Assembly (NCBI GenBank): GCA_902651635.1
Contig: CACRSC010000036.1
Location: 298,467-329,853, forward strand
Direction: 5' to 3'
Length of the DNA stretch: 31,387 nucleotides
DNA from: Mastigamoeba balamuthi
Lineage: Eukaryota; Evosea; Mastigamoebida; Mastigamoebidae
Shown here piece by piece: positions 1 to 9,342 of the stretch. The stretch's first letter is position 1, and every line of letters begins with the position of its first letter. Position numbers and translations under genes: made by a program. The notes beneath the pieces are model-generated. The model was not told where the DNA came from and made no database searches. It worked only from the letters and a program-made list of their open reading frames with translations.

Positions 1-1
1 T

Positions 2-1097
2 GCCACAGCAACAGTTGGAGGGACATTTGCAGCAGGAGCAGGATCTGGAAGCTCAGCAGTAATTGCGACTGGATGCATTGTTGGAGGTGCTTCTACTGCC
101 AATGTTGCACTTCTGGGTGTTCTGGCTCTGAAAAACATTGGAAAGATCAGATTCAGGATGTGTGACATCTTCGGGGAGAGCCTAAAGCCAATTCCAACTA
201 TGCTTGTGCTTAAAAGGTTGCCCAGCCTCCGGAGCTCCCTTGCACAAATTCAGCCACCGCTTCTAAACATCGAGGACATGATCATTACTCTCAATAAAGG
301 TCCGGGGCCACAATTTGTCAAGAGTTTAACACTGCAAATCTTCATCAGATCTGCAGAAAGACAGCCTTCAAATCCCAGCTGGTTTCAGCAGAGAAGCAGC
401 CCTTGCCATTGTGTTGTACACAACAGAGATAAAGCCGCAGCACGAGGAGAGCCTGTACTACCGCCTGAACCAGGCACTGCGAAGCCGCGACAGATGCGAT
501 ATCAGCTGCTGGCTCCCGTATGCATGGCACTTGACGATGGCAATGCGTTCCCTGCCACTTATCAAGGCAACCGTATTCCGTGGAATCACGTGCCAGGTCA
601 ACATGAAGGCATACGCCCCTGGTTCTGGTGTGTGCTGGAATGGGTTCACAAGCACCTCTCTGTGCCGAAATGTCGCCACGGCATTCCTTGGGCATTCGGG
701 GACGCTGTTCGAGTTGCAGGTGACACGAGGGAGAGAGATGGGGAGACTGAACAGCTTTGGCGAGGAGGAGGTGCTGCTCGAGTCAGGGACGATGTTTGTG
801 GTCGATTCCATCGCAAGGAATGAGGTGAAGGACAAGGTCATTCGTGTCATATGCATGCACGAGATCGAGTCGAGTTCTCTGTTGTTTGCTCCAATGGATA
901 GGGGCCAGAATTCAGCAGAAATCACTGAGCTGGCCGACTCTCTGTCAACTGTGCCTGCCTCTATCAACCGAGGAGGTGAGCCACTCAAGACTGCCCCGAA
1001 GAAATATTGTAGGACAGGTGCTCAGGAGATCTCCACCACCTCATCCCCCTGCACTCACCCACGAGCCCTTTTGCCAGCTTCAAACAATTGCTGCTGA
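2..1097 (+). CDS. Mono-ADP-ribosyltransferase (ART) domain protein, 5' end outside the window
   Basis: The fold transfers ADP-ribose from NAD to protein side chains. Two exons are visible. The first (to 299) encodes a Gly/Ala/Ser-rich hydrophobic stretch that could be membrane-embedded. The second (349-1097) carries the domain. A 49-nt intron (300-348, GTCCGG...TCATCAG) corrects the frame from codon position 2 to 3, and the continuation, which includes SREAALAIVLYTTE, fits the helix that opens ART domains. The R-S-E signature is complete: Arg in VFRGI (R codon 579), the STS motif in GFTSTS (651-659) and the E-x-E loop EEEVL (762-770). The C-terminal tail of about 80 residues is low complexity. 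It converges with the myosin-like pseudogene on the minus strand. The true start lies upstream of the window. The substrate is unknown; an endogenous signalling or defence role is as plausible as any other. Confidence 0.72.
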
Positions 1098-1149
1098 AGT
1101 CGTCTGGTATTTAAATCAGCCTCTCTGTTCATTCAATGGCCCAGCCTGT

Positions 1150-1310
1150 CACGATCTCGCGTCGTTGATCCAATCACCCAGCAGCCAGAACACACCACAA
1201 TTTTCTTTCGTGAAACCGTAGAGTGCAAACACCATTCAATGCAGAAGTATCTAGAGGGTGGTCTCTGTTGCGGGGTCCGCTCTGGAGATCTGACCTCCGA
1301 CGATCTTGGA
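1150..1310 (-). pseudogene. Myosin-motor-like pseudogene, distal part (cut off by the LINE)
   Basis: Reading the minus strand across the LINE target site, the frame from 11655-11671 continues here as SKIVGGQISRADPATETTL and stops at a TAG. A one-base frame change then gives a stretch containing LNGVCTLRFHERK. The positions match the myosin region after the P-loop helix (an 'I.qil.anPilEa' element followed by the switch-I NxNSSRFGK block), but the conserved residues are largely lost. The stop and frame change, and the end of the resemblance near the ADP-ribosyltransferase gene, suggest a dead fragment. The myosin assignment rests on pattern and order, not on identity. Confidence 0.3.
1294..1310. 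repeat. Left target-site duplication of the LINE
   Basis: The 17 bases CCTCCGACGATCTTGGA recur at 11655-11671 with one mismatch (C/T at the fifth base). They bracket the whole LINE, and in both flanks they lie in the same minus-strand reading frame of the interrupted gene. The length is typical for target-primed reverse transcription. Confidence 0.7.
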
Positions 1311-1482
1311 AAATCGAAAAACATCGTTTCCCATTCCGCTACCAGTGAGGGATGAGCCCTTTCGGGACAGGGGCATTGGGGGGGGGGGGGTGTTATGGTG
1401 GGTGGTGTGTTTGGGGGGGGCGTGCGTGTTATGTGGCCTGGGGGGTATGTTCAGGGGCGGTTCCAGGAGTACTGGTTCCAGA

Positions 1483-2085
1483 ACCGCGTCCTGTTGTTGG
1501 ATCCTCGCCTTGTCCGTGTACTTGGTGAACATGCTGATTATGGTGTGGTTTCGATCAATGTTCGGGGTGCGTCAGCGTTTGAGGGCACTTTTCATGACGG
1601 CAGCATCTGGTGCTGGGACATTGGATATGTCTGGTGTGGTCCTTTTGTTGGCAGTTGGGGGTGGTAATGCTGCCTGAGGCTTCACTGGTGGTGCAGTTAG
1701 GGTGGTCTGGCGGTGCGGTACGGGGGCTGTGTGGCGCAGTTTTTTTGGTTGTGGTCAGTTTGGTGTGAGGGGGCCTGCTGTATGTCCTTATGTTGCATGT
1801 CTTCTATTGTTGGCTCTGTGATCGTAAAGGTCCTCCGTCGTCTGGTGGGCAGTCTGGGGCGTTTAGTGGGGCAGGTGGTGTCTGGGCAGTTGAAGGGGGT
1901 TTTGGTGGTATCACCAGGGATCTGTCTTTTTTGTGCTTCGTGTGCCTTTTGGTTGTCTTTGTGGCTCATGTCTTCCAGCCAGTCTCGCATGGTGGCAACC
2001 CATTCTTCCTGTATTTCGAGCTGTTGTTTTGATTGTTGGTTCTTAGCCCATGTGCCATATGCTGATGTGTAGTGTATGGGGGCTG
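1483..2085. repeat. Block duplicated across an N (copy 1)
   Basis: This 603-bp block is repeated, apparently identically, at 2087-2689 with one N between (2086). Perfect identity inside an otherwise decayed element, plus the N at the joint, indicates two contig ends that overlap but were not merged. It contains LINE 3' sequence. Confidence 0.9.
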
Positions 2086-2086
2086 N

Positions 2087-2689
2087 ACCGCGTCCTGTTG
2101 TTGGATCCTCGCCTTGTCCGTGTACTTGGTGAACATGCTGATTATGGTGTGGTTTCGATCAATGTTCGGGGTGCGTCAGCGTTTGAGGGCACTTTTCATG
2201 ACGGCAGCATCTGGTGCTGGGACATTGGATATGTCTGGTGTGGTCCTTTTGTTGGCAGTTGGGGGTGGTAATGCTGCCTGAGGCTTCACTGGTGGTGCAG
2301 TTAGGGTGGTCTGGCGGTGCGGTACGGGGGCTGTGTGGCGCAGTTTTTTTGGTTGTGGTCAGTTTGGTGTGAGGGGGCCTGCTGTATGTCCTTATGTTGC
2401 ATGTCTTCTATTGTTGGCTCTGTGATCGTAAAGGTCCTCCGTCGTCTGGTGGGCAGTCTGGGGCGTTTAGTGGGGCAGGTGGTGTCTGGGCAGTTGAAGG
2501 GGGTTTTGGTGGTATCACCAGGGATCTGTCTTTTTTGTGCTTCGTGTGCCTTTTGGTTGTCTTTGTGGCTCATGTCTTCCAGCCAGTCTCGCATGGTGGC
2601 AACCCATTCTTCCTGTATTTCGAGCTGTTGTTTTGATTGTTGGTTCTTAGCCCATGTGCCATATGCTGATGTGTAGTGTATGGGGGCTG
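2087..2689. repeat. Block duplicated across an N (copy 2)
   Basis: This is the second copy of 1483-2085. It runs on without a break into the LINE C-terminal coding segment, so it is the copy that preserves real continuity to the right, while copy 1 preserves continuity to the left. Confidence 0.9.
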
Positions 2690-3268
2690 TGTCTTTGTTT
2701 TTGGCAGCTTGGGCTTGTGCCCATAACTTCAGCTCTGTTTTGGGTATTCCTATGATGCTGGTGAGTTTGGTGCGCCATTGATTCTGTTGAGGGCAGGTCC
2801 AGAGGCGGTGGGTCAGGGAGTCAGCTTTTATAGTACAGAAGGGGCATCTGGGGTCACTCCAATGTAGTCGCATGTGGGGGGGCCAGGTCATTCCACACTC
2901 GTGTGGGGGTCACTGCTTGTGTGTTATTGTGTGTGCAATAGGTGCCCATGATGGCTTGATGCCATCGAAGGCCTCCCATTTGCTGGGCTTGTTTTCTGGT
3001 TTTTTCATGGAGGAGGACCAGGGGGATTTTTGTCATTCCTGCGGCCATCTCTGCTGCTTTGCAGCGGTGCAGGCGGTGTCACCTGGCGATACTGAACACT
3101 GTGTGGAAGTTGTGCATGGGTTTCGGCGGTGCTACCATGGTGAGTTCTAGGATGGAGGCAAGCTCTATTCCCCACATTGGGTGGTCCGGCTCGTGGCATC
3201 TGTCTAGTGTCAATGCCTGTTGTGCTAGATGATCTGCCTTCGTGTTCAGGTGAATGACCCTCTGTAAT
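2301..3268 (-). pseudogene. LINE ORF2 C-terminal part with CCHC-like zinc knuckle
   Basis: The minus-strand reading continues ORF2 after RNase H. The end has a Cys-Pro-Phe-Cys pair followed by His and Cys (DPRCPFCTIKADSLTHRLWT, then C), the spacing typical of the C-terminal zinc knuckle of LINE ORF2 proteins. A charged Gln/Lys/Pro-rich tail follows and stops at 2301. Upstream, the frame passes an in-frame TGA after SIAR near 3080 (likely an old CGA arginine codon), and the frame changes again near 2870, so the protein is not intact. Confidence 0.7.
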
Positions 3269-3700
3269 TCAGTTCCCCATCGTTGATTGTCCTGTGCAAT
3301 GTGGGCTTTTTGTGGCGTTGCTTTCCTCCCCTCGTCCTTCCAATTGATGGCTATGGATGTGTTGGAGTATTACGTTGCCTCCATTGGCTTGTGCGAGTTC
3401 ACATAGTCGGATGAATCTGCGGACTGCGTCTTTGTCCACTACTGTGGTGAGGTCTCCATTATTTAGGGTGTGTACTATCGGGTTGTTGTCACATGCTATG
3501 ATGCATTTGGAGGTCAGGTCCATGATTTCTGCCATTTTTTTGACTGCGCGTAGTTACGGTGTCCATGAGGCACAGACCCCCGTGACTTGTATGGCTTCAT
3601 TCATGTCTGGGTGTCCATCACTACTATGGCCATCGCCATCTTGCCTGAGCTTGGGTCGTATGACCCATCCGTCGCTATGATAAGCCAGTCTTTCCAGGTG
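3269..3700 (-). pseudogene. LINE ORF2 RNase H domain remnant
   Basis: The first strand with the catalytic Asp is readable at about 3625-3700 (IIATDGSYDPSSGKMAMAIV). A frame change follows. The second half (3269-3535) shows a further Asp in IIACDNNPIVHTLNN and the C-terminal helix plus strand ending in VILQHIHSH. The order and spacing of these D, D and H elements are those of RNase H type I. The intervening Glu helix (VKKMAEIMDL) is present but lies near the frame break. The domain degrades the RNA strand of the RNA-DNA hybrid in active elements; here it cannot be translated as one frame. Confidence 0.68.
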
Positions 3701-4032
3701 CAATCTCCTGTGTTCGATGTGAAGGTCCATTGGAGCTCTAGATTGGGATTAAAGCGGTATTCCATCCTGCTCAGGTCCACGGGTTTGTGTGTTGGTTCGC
3801 CTTGGTTGTTTCTGACCAGGTGTCGTATCAGTCCCTCAGTTTTTTCTCTATTTATTTGCCACCCGTGGTTGCCCGCTTCATGTATGAGCGATTCGTTCAG
3901 TGTAGGGCTTCAGCCGGGGTTCCCGTGTCCAGAAGGATATTTCTCTTCACCTGCGTGAGGGAGTTCCATTGTGGGAGATGTTGCCATGGCCGTATAGTGC
4001 ATTCTGCTGTATTCGCGGTTAGCCTCATCTTG

Positions 4033-4594
4033 CCTATGCTGTGGTATGGTGGGAAGGCTGCCATGAAATCTTCGTTTAGACGTGGGAGTATGGATTCTAT
4101 GTCCGTTTCAGGCATAATTCCATCTGGCGTCAGTGCGTTAGGCCACTTCAGCACCTCCTGTGCACGTTTGCTTCGTATAACATCAGCTAGGTTTCAGAGT
4201 CCCAGTCCCCCTTGTCTAATCAGTGTGAATGCGTGTCTGTGGCTTATCATGTCAGCAGGCCCTAATTTACCTATCACTGCATTTTCTAGGGTATGTGACA
4301 GTGATTCTAATAATATATTGTTTTGGGCCATAGTGCTGGCATGGTATTGGGCCATACTGTTGATCACCATATTGGCAATACGGATGCGTTGTTCAAGGGA
4401 CAGTGATTTCTTGGTGCGCATCCAGCTACATTGCTCAAAAATAATGTGAGTCGTGGCGAGAGCGTCGAGTGTGTCTCTGCCCTGTGGGTCTAGGTGTATG
4501 CCGAGGTATTTATATGTTGCGCCTGGAGGCACTGGTTCGATGATGCCTTGTATGGTCGCTATTGTGGGGGGGGGGGTGTCGTTTCTGGCAAATG
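4033..4594. repeat. Second block duplicated across an N (copy 1)
   Basis: This 562-bp block from CCTATGCTGTGG to the N at 4595 is repeated at 4596-5156. The only difference I see is a G homopolymer of 11 against 10 bases. It is LINE reverse-transcriptase 3' sequence. The short flank up to the N followed by a restart is an assembly joint, not a biological tandem duplication. Confidence 0.88.
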
Positions 4595-6737
4595 NCCTAT
4601 GCTGTGGTATGGTGGGAAGGCTGCCATGAAATCTTCGTTTAGACGTGGGAGTATGGATTCTATGTCCGTTTCAGGCATAATTCCATCTGGCGTCAGTGCG
4701 TTAGGCCACTTCAGCACCTCCTGTGCACGTTTGCTTCGTATAACATCAGCTAGGTTTCAGAGTCCCAGTCCCCCTTGTCTAATCAGTGTGAATGCGTGTC
4801 TGTGGCTTATCATGTCAGCAGGCCCTAATTTACCTATCACTGCATTTTCTAGGGTATGTGACAGTGATTCTAATAATATATTGTTTTGGGCCATAGTGCT
4901 GGCATGGTATTGGGCCATACTGTTGATCACCATATTGGCAATACGGATGCGTTGTTCAAGGGACAGTGATTTCTTGGTGCGCATCCAGCTACATTGCTCA
5001 AAAATAATGTGAGTCGTGGCGAGAGCGTCGAGTGTGTCTCTGCCCTGTGGGTCTAGGTGTATGCCGAGGTATTTATATGTTGCGCCTGGAGGCACTGGTT
5101 CGATGATGCCTTGTATGGTCGCTATTGTGGGGGGGGGGTGTCGTTTCTGGCAAATGTAGCACATTTTTTAGATTGATGTGTAGTCCTGCCTCCCGCATAT
5201 CCATTACATACTGCAGTAGGTGTGCAAGCATCTGGGGTGTGTGGGCAAGTAGTACCATGTCGTCTGCATAGGCTAGTACCCCTCTCTTGGGGCCACGGAT
5301 GTCCAGGGCTTCGGGGTGTGTTTCTATCTGATACAAGTGGGGATTTATGGCTAGGTTGAAAAGAGTGCACGACAGGAGGTCTCCCTGGTGCACTCCATGG
5401 TTAACGCTGATCCATTCGATGGGCCATGGGCCGTGCGGAAGCGGGCTTTGGTTGATGCATAGAGGGCTATTAGGTTTTTTGTAAGGATGGGGCCGACATT
5501 GTAGTATTTTAGCATGGCTGCAATGTGGTCACGGTGAATAGAGTCATATGCTTTCTTGAGATCAATGTACATACATACTACTCTCTGATGTCTTCTGGAG
5601 GCTTCTTCCAGTCTTTGATGGAGGGCCCATATGTTATGTGTCATGGAATGGCCATCGCGAAAGCCCTCCTCAGCATTGGCCCATATATTGTTTTCCTCGA
5701 GAGCTTTGTACAGTCTTTTGTTGATGATAGTGGTAAAGATCTTGTAGCCCACTTCGCATAACGTTATGGGGCGGTAGTTCGCTGGCAGCGTGCAGTCTCC
5801 TCCTTTAAAAATGGGCATGATTTCCCCTCTAGTCCATGACTGCGGAACTGGTTTCACACCTGTCCAGATTTCGTTGAGGTTCTTAATCCATTGGTCACGC
5901 CACGTGGCTGGGAACTCGCAGACATACTCTGCCTTAAATCTGGTGGGGCCCGGGGCCGACCTACTTTTTTGGGCACCTGCGGCCTCATGGAGTTCTTCCT
6001 CGGAGATATTGTTGTCCATGCCAGTGGTGGCCGCTTCGGGTATGGTGGGGTGTGGTGCTTCCCACCACGAGGGGTGGGTCGCTGGGGTGTTGTCTTGGTT
6101 AAAGTGTGTGTGTATCCAGTCACCTACTGTTTTGCATGCTTCCTCTGGGGTCGTGGTGCAGGTGCCATCATATCTGGTATAGCTTAAGGGGAGGCCAGGC
6201 CCCCGTGGCTTGCGTAGGTCCTTGAGGAATCTCTTGGGGCTGGTGCATCCTTCTGCCATTGAGTATTCAATGTATTCATTAATGCAGTCCATCTTCGTCC
6301 GGGTCTGGTTGCGGTTAATGCATCGGAGTATCCATTTTGTGGTGCTTTGCCAGGTTTTGTACGCATGTGCGTGGTTGGGTTTATATTGCAGAAGGGGGAT
6401 GACTTCCGATTCTATTTGCTTAATATAGTACGGCGTTGGGGCAGAGTACTTGTTTTCATCTGCGGAGTTTCGTCTTTCATGGTATATATCATACGCCCTC
6501 ATGGCTTTGGTTCTTCCTTCGTCTGTTCTGTGTGATTTGGTTCCCATGACCTGTTTTGTGGCTTCTACTGCTCTATTCTGCATCTCGTCAATGTCTGCAT
6601 CTGGTGGTAGTGGGGTGCGGAGCAGTGTGTCCTGCCACTCTCTAATCTGTGCCGCCCGTGTCTCAGGGGACGTGGTTTTGGTCCATGAGTTAACTTTTTG
6701 TGGGGGATTCCACCTCCGACGTGGTATGTTTTCCTTA
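4190..6737 (-). pseudogene. LINE ORF2 reverse transcriptase (broken)
   Basis: Fingers, palm and thumb motifs are readable in order on the minus strand: SAPGPTRFKAEY, then ANYRPITLCEVGYKI, AEEGFRDGHSMTHNI, MYIDLKKAYDSIHRD, GVHQGDLLSCTLFNLAIN, the catalytic LAYADDMVLLA, and KYLGIHLDP. The longest intact stretch is 5351-6583 (about 410 codons), which includes the linker from the endonuclease. Frame changes occur near 6738 (after the endonuclease), near 5390 (between the fifth palm strand and GVHQGD) and near 5150 at a G homopolymer. A 561-bp stretch is counted twice because of the N at 4595. QGDLLS replaces the usual QGCPLS. The enzyme copies element RNA at the nicked target; this copy is inactive. 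Confidence 0.85.
4596..5156. repeat. Second block duplicated across an N (copy 2)
   Basis: This is the copy of 4033-4594 that runs on into the rest of the reverse transcriptase at 5157 and beyond. Because of it, the thumb segment (KYLGIHLDP to the terminal RQGGLGL) appears twice. Confidence 0.88.
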
Positions 6738-7425
6738 AGGGCAATTAATTGTGCAGAATATAGGTGAGTGATCGGAGAGGTCGCCCGTATGTTTGCCTAT
6801 ACTGCTGTCACAGATACGTGGGGTCATTTTCCGTGTGCTGATAACATAGTCAAGTCTGTTGGAGGTGTTATGTGGGCCGTGGTGCGTAGCCACTGCTGTG
6901 CCTTGGTGTTTGAGGACATCTATCATGTTGTGGTTTTGCAGGTATTTACGCATCTCTTGCTCTGCTGTAGAGTATGCTTCTTCCAGGTGGTCCATCCATG
7001 TATTAAGGTCCCCAACTAATACGATGTCTGTGGCATTCTTCGTCTGTTCTGTTAAAGTGTGCCACAGTTCTCTCTGGGCTGGTGAGCCTCTGGTTGGGCT
7101 GTATGTGTTTATGATGGTCAGCATCACATTGAGTTTGAGTGTCCCTATCAGGACGTCCTTACGGCTCGTGGTGCTCACCGACCAGTAGTCTTTCATGGTA
7201 TTGTGCACCAGGAATCCCACCGGAACTGTGTTTCCAACTCGTTGGCCTATGAATAGGCTATATCCTTCCGTATTGGCCACTTGGTTGACCTGTTTTTCGT
7301 CAACGATTCCTAGTTCCTGCAGTGCTATGATCTCGGGGGCTGTGCATTTGGTGCAGTTCCTGACGGCCTTGATTAGGAGTATTATGGCTCCAAAGAGGGT
7401 GTTTTGGACGTTCCAGCTGGTTATA
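6738..7425 (-). pseudogene. LINE ORF2 APE-type endonuclease
   Basis: The domain begins at the nested transposon junction with ITSWNVQNTLFG (the first APE strand with its Asn). It continues with EIIALQELG (catalytic Glu), then NTYSPTRGSPA, VLVGDLNTWMD (the GDxN motif), NRLDYVIST (Asp of the RxDY motif) and ends in GDLSDHSPI (the SDH catalytic motif). All signature blocks of an APE endonuclease are present in order. The frame is open from about 7413 to 6738, then stops and continues in another frame into the RT linker. The enzyme nicks target DNA to prime reverse transcription. The transposon entered immediately upstream of the TSWNV strand, removing the link to the N-terminus. Confidence 0.85.
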
Positions 7426-7472
7426 CCAGACAGAGGTAGATTTTCAGGACAGACAGAGGTAGATTATTTTGG
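7426..7472 (+). repeat. Left terminal inverted repeat of nested transposon
   Basis: Starts CCAGACAGAGGTAGATTTTC and contains two copies of ACAGAGGTAGATT at 7430-7442 and 7453-7465. It pairs with 9295-9342 in inverse orientation with only a few mismatches. Confidence 0.85.
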
Positions 7473-7480
7473 ACAAAAAG

Positions 7481-9268
7481 TCAGATTGATTGTGCTAGTT
7501 CTTGTACAAATGACGTGATATGTGTGTGAAGTTCTTTGAAGTCCCCTGAGATGTCAGTGTACTCCCAGTTGAAGTCATTTGTGGCTGCAAATGCTGCCAC
7601 AATTGTGACTTGTATAAGCCAGATCAGCCACACGAGAGAGTATGACTCAACCTTCCAGGAGAATGGGATGTAGCTGAGCAACAGGTCTAGGCGATCAACA
7701 AGGTTGAAGACGAGCTTGTAGAGAGCAACCTGAGGTGGTCTTCCCGAAACCCGGTCATAAAGCCAGGCTCGAAGTCGTCCAGCAAAGGCCCGTGCACTTT
7801 CCCCTTCATGATCGAGAATCCGCCTGATCAGATCGTCCTTCTTCCCAGAAGCAGATGTGCCCAGCTTCTTCTGCAGGTGCTCTTTGAGTTGAGAACAGGT
7901 CCACGTTTCCAGTTCTTCATAGCGACGAGAACGGGATTTGTCCTCTGAAAGGTCCTTCTTGCCACCACTCTGACTGATCCCACACTGCTGTGCCAAGTGG
8001 TGAAGGTCTTCGGCTAAGAGCTCGAGCAGCTTCTTATCTGCAGCTTTTGAGAGAACACGCTCTTGGTGAGGGGCCTCTGCAACGGGCTCTGCTGGAGCGA
8101 AGAAGGTAGTCATGTTGAACACCATCTTGACATCCTTGAAGGCAGCCTGGAGAACAGCACCCCGCTGTATGATTCGACTCTCACCCAGAGCGAGTTGATG
8201 TCCAACAAGCTCTTTGTATTCTGAGTCTGGCCCCAAGGCGATGAACAGAATTGCTGGGTAGTGGCGCTGTAGACTGGCAATGCTTCCGAAGGCAGCATCG
8301 ATGACGAGACAGACTGGTGTTGGAAGAGTTTTGCGCTCTTAGTAGTTCCTTATTGTGTTGCAGACCAGTTCCAGGATATCATGAGGTGAAGGCCGCTTGT
8401 TTGCAGTGTCCATCACGGGAATTATGAAAAGCGGAACTGGTTTTCCACTGAGACTGACCCCACAGACGACGTAGACCAGCCCCCCTTCAGGAGTCGGCTT
8501 TCGGGGCATGACGATCTTGCCAATGAGCTTGCCAGTGAATCCCACTATGCTGTCATCGAGACACAGCCAGAGTAGGCCCTGTAGGTTCCAGAACTGCACA
8601 AAACTCGCACTGAAGAGCTCTTCAATGCGAAACGGGTTCATCTCTCTGAGTCGTGAGACAAACTGCTTCCACACCTCCTCGCAGATAGGACGATCACCAA
8701 GCCCTGGGCGCCCCTCATGCAGCCGAAGGTACTCCGTGAACGAGTTTGCTGTGTTGTTGCCCAGGCCGATCATGTGAACGATCATGCGTACAATATCACA
8801 TATGCGATTCGGAGAAAGCTGTGGCTTCGGGCCCTGAGGCCCCCTTCGTGTGGCCTCAGACAACTGAAGCCACTGCTCTTCAAGGTACGTGATCAACTCT
8901 ATGGGCAGCAGCTGCCAGAACGTTTTCGTGGTGTTGGGATTCTCCCTGCCTGGTTTGGGCGAGATTGAGTGGTAGGTGGGTTGTGTGTGGGGTGAGGAGC
9001 TGAGAGGGCAGAGAGGAGGCGAACGCTTGGCAGGATTGGTGAAGAGGGGCACCACGGCGTTGGTGGGGGGCACAGCAGCCTTGAGAACGCTGGACGAGAT
9101 GTTGTGCCACCCCTGCTTTTCTGCCGATCGGAAAAAATCAATCAAACCCGGCGCGGACGGGCCTGCCCCCTCCGCCGCAGCAGCGGCCTTGAGCTCGAGG
9201 CGCACCTTCTTGTCCTCCACCTTGGCCGCATGGTCCGCAAGCAGGACCAGAACCTCCGAGCGAGACAT
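7481..9268 (-). pseudogene. SAP-domain DDE transposase, piggyBac-like (one internal stop)
   Basis: From the ATG at 9268 to the TGA at 7481 there are 596 codons in one frame, broken only by a TAA at 8339-8341. The core resembles the piggyBac/IS4-type RNase H fold: a first Asp pair in LCLDDSIVGFTGK (residues about 238-239), then a GKIVMPRKP basic strand, and a second Asp in PVCLVIDAAFGS (about 324). A third acidic residue is not clear. At about residues 453-488 there is a convincing SAP DNA-binding motif (ELETWTCSQLKEHLQKKLG...KKDDLIRRIL). Residues about 543-562 are strongly hydrophobic (YSLVWLIWLIQVTIVAAF), unusual for a transposase. The N-terminal 30 residues are a charged Ala-rich helix. Superfamily assignment is tentative; another IS4-fold family is possible. 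The stop makes this copy non-autonomous unless it is read through or is a sequence error. Confidence 0.68.
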
Positions 9269-9294
9269 GATATTGGTTTGGGGGGGGTGGTTTG

Positions 9295-9342
9295 CCAGAA
9301 ATAATCTACCTCTGTCTGTTGGAAAAATCTACCTCTGTCCAG
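9295..9342 (-). repeat. Right terminal inverted repeat of nested transposon
   Basis: This is the complement of the left end, with the paired 13-mers at 9303-9315 and 9326-9338 in the same 23-bp register. It lies just upstream of the transposase start codon, so it may also hold the promoter. Confidence 0.85.

Larger units (their letters stand above)
7426..9342 (-). mobile_element. DNA transposon with double-motif TIRs, nested in the LINE
   Basis: About 1.92 kb, ended by inverted repeats of about 47 bp (7426-7472 and 9295-9342). Each end carries the 13-mer ACAGAGGTAGATT twice, 23 bp apart (7430 and 7453; complement at 9303 and 9326). One transposase gene on the minus strand fills the interior. 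The insertion splits LINE ORF2 between VSI and TSWNV, and joining the two sides restores a continuous endonuclease start. A TTAA duplication, expected for piggyBac, is not present; only TAT or a shorter match flanks both ends. Since it lies inside a dead LINE in the same orientation as the host ORF, it must be younger than that LINE. Confidence 0.85.

Noticed and set aside
1306-1677. Plus-strand open frames in the LINE 3' region, repeated at 2050-2676
   Set aside because: They are antisense to the LINE, Gly/Val-rich from G-runs, and duplicated only because of the assembly joint.
7481-9268. Reassigned stop codon (TAA read as an amino acid) in the transposase
   Set aside because: Other genes in the window end in TAA, TGA or similar at sensible places (for example 23734 and 29070), so a nonsense mutation is simpler.
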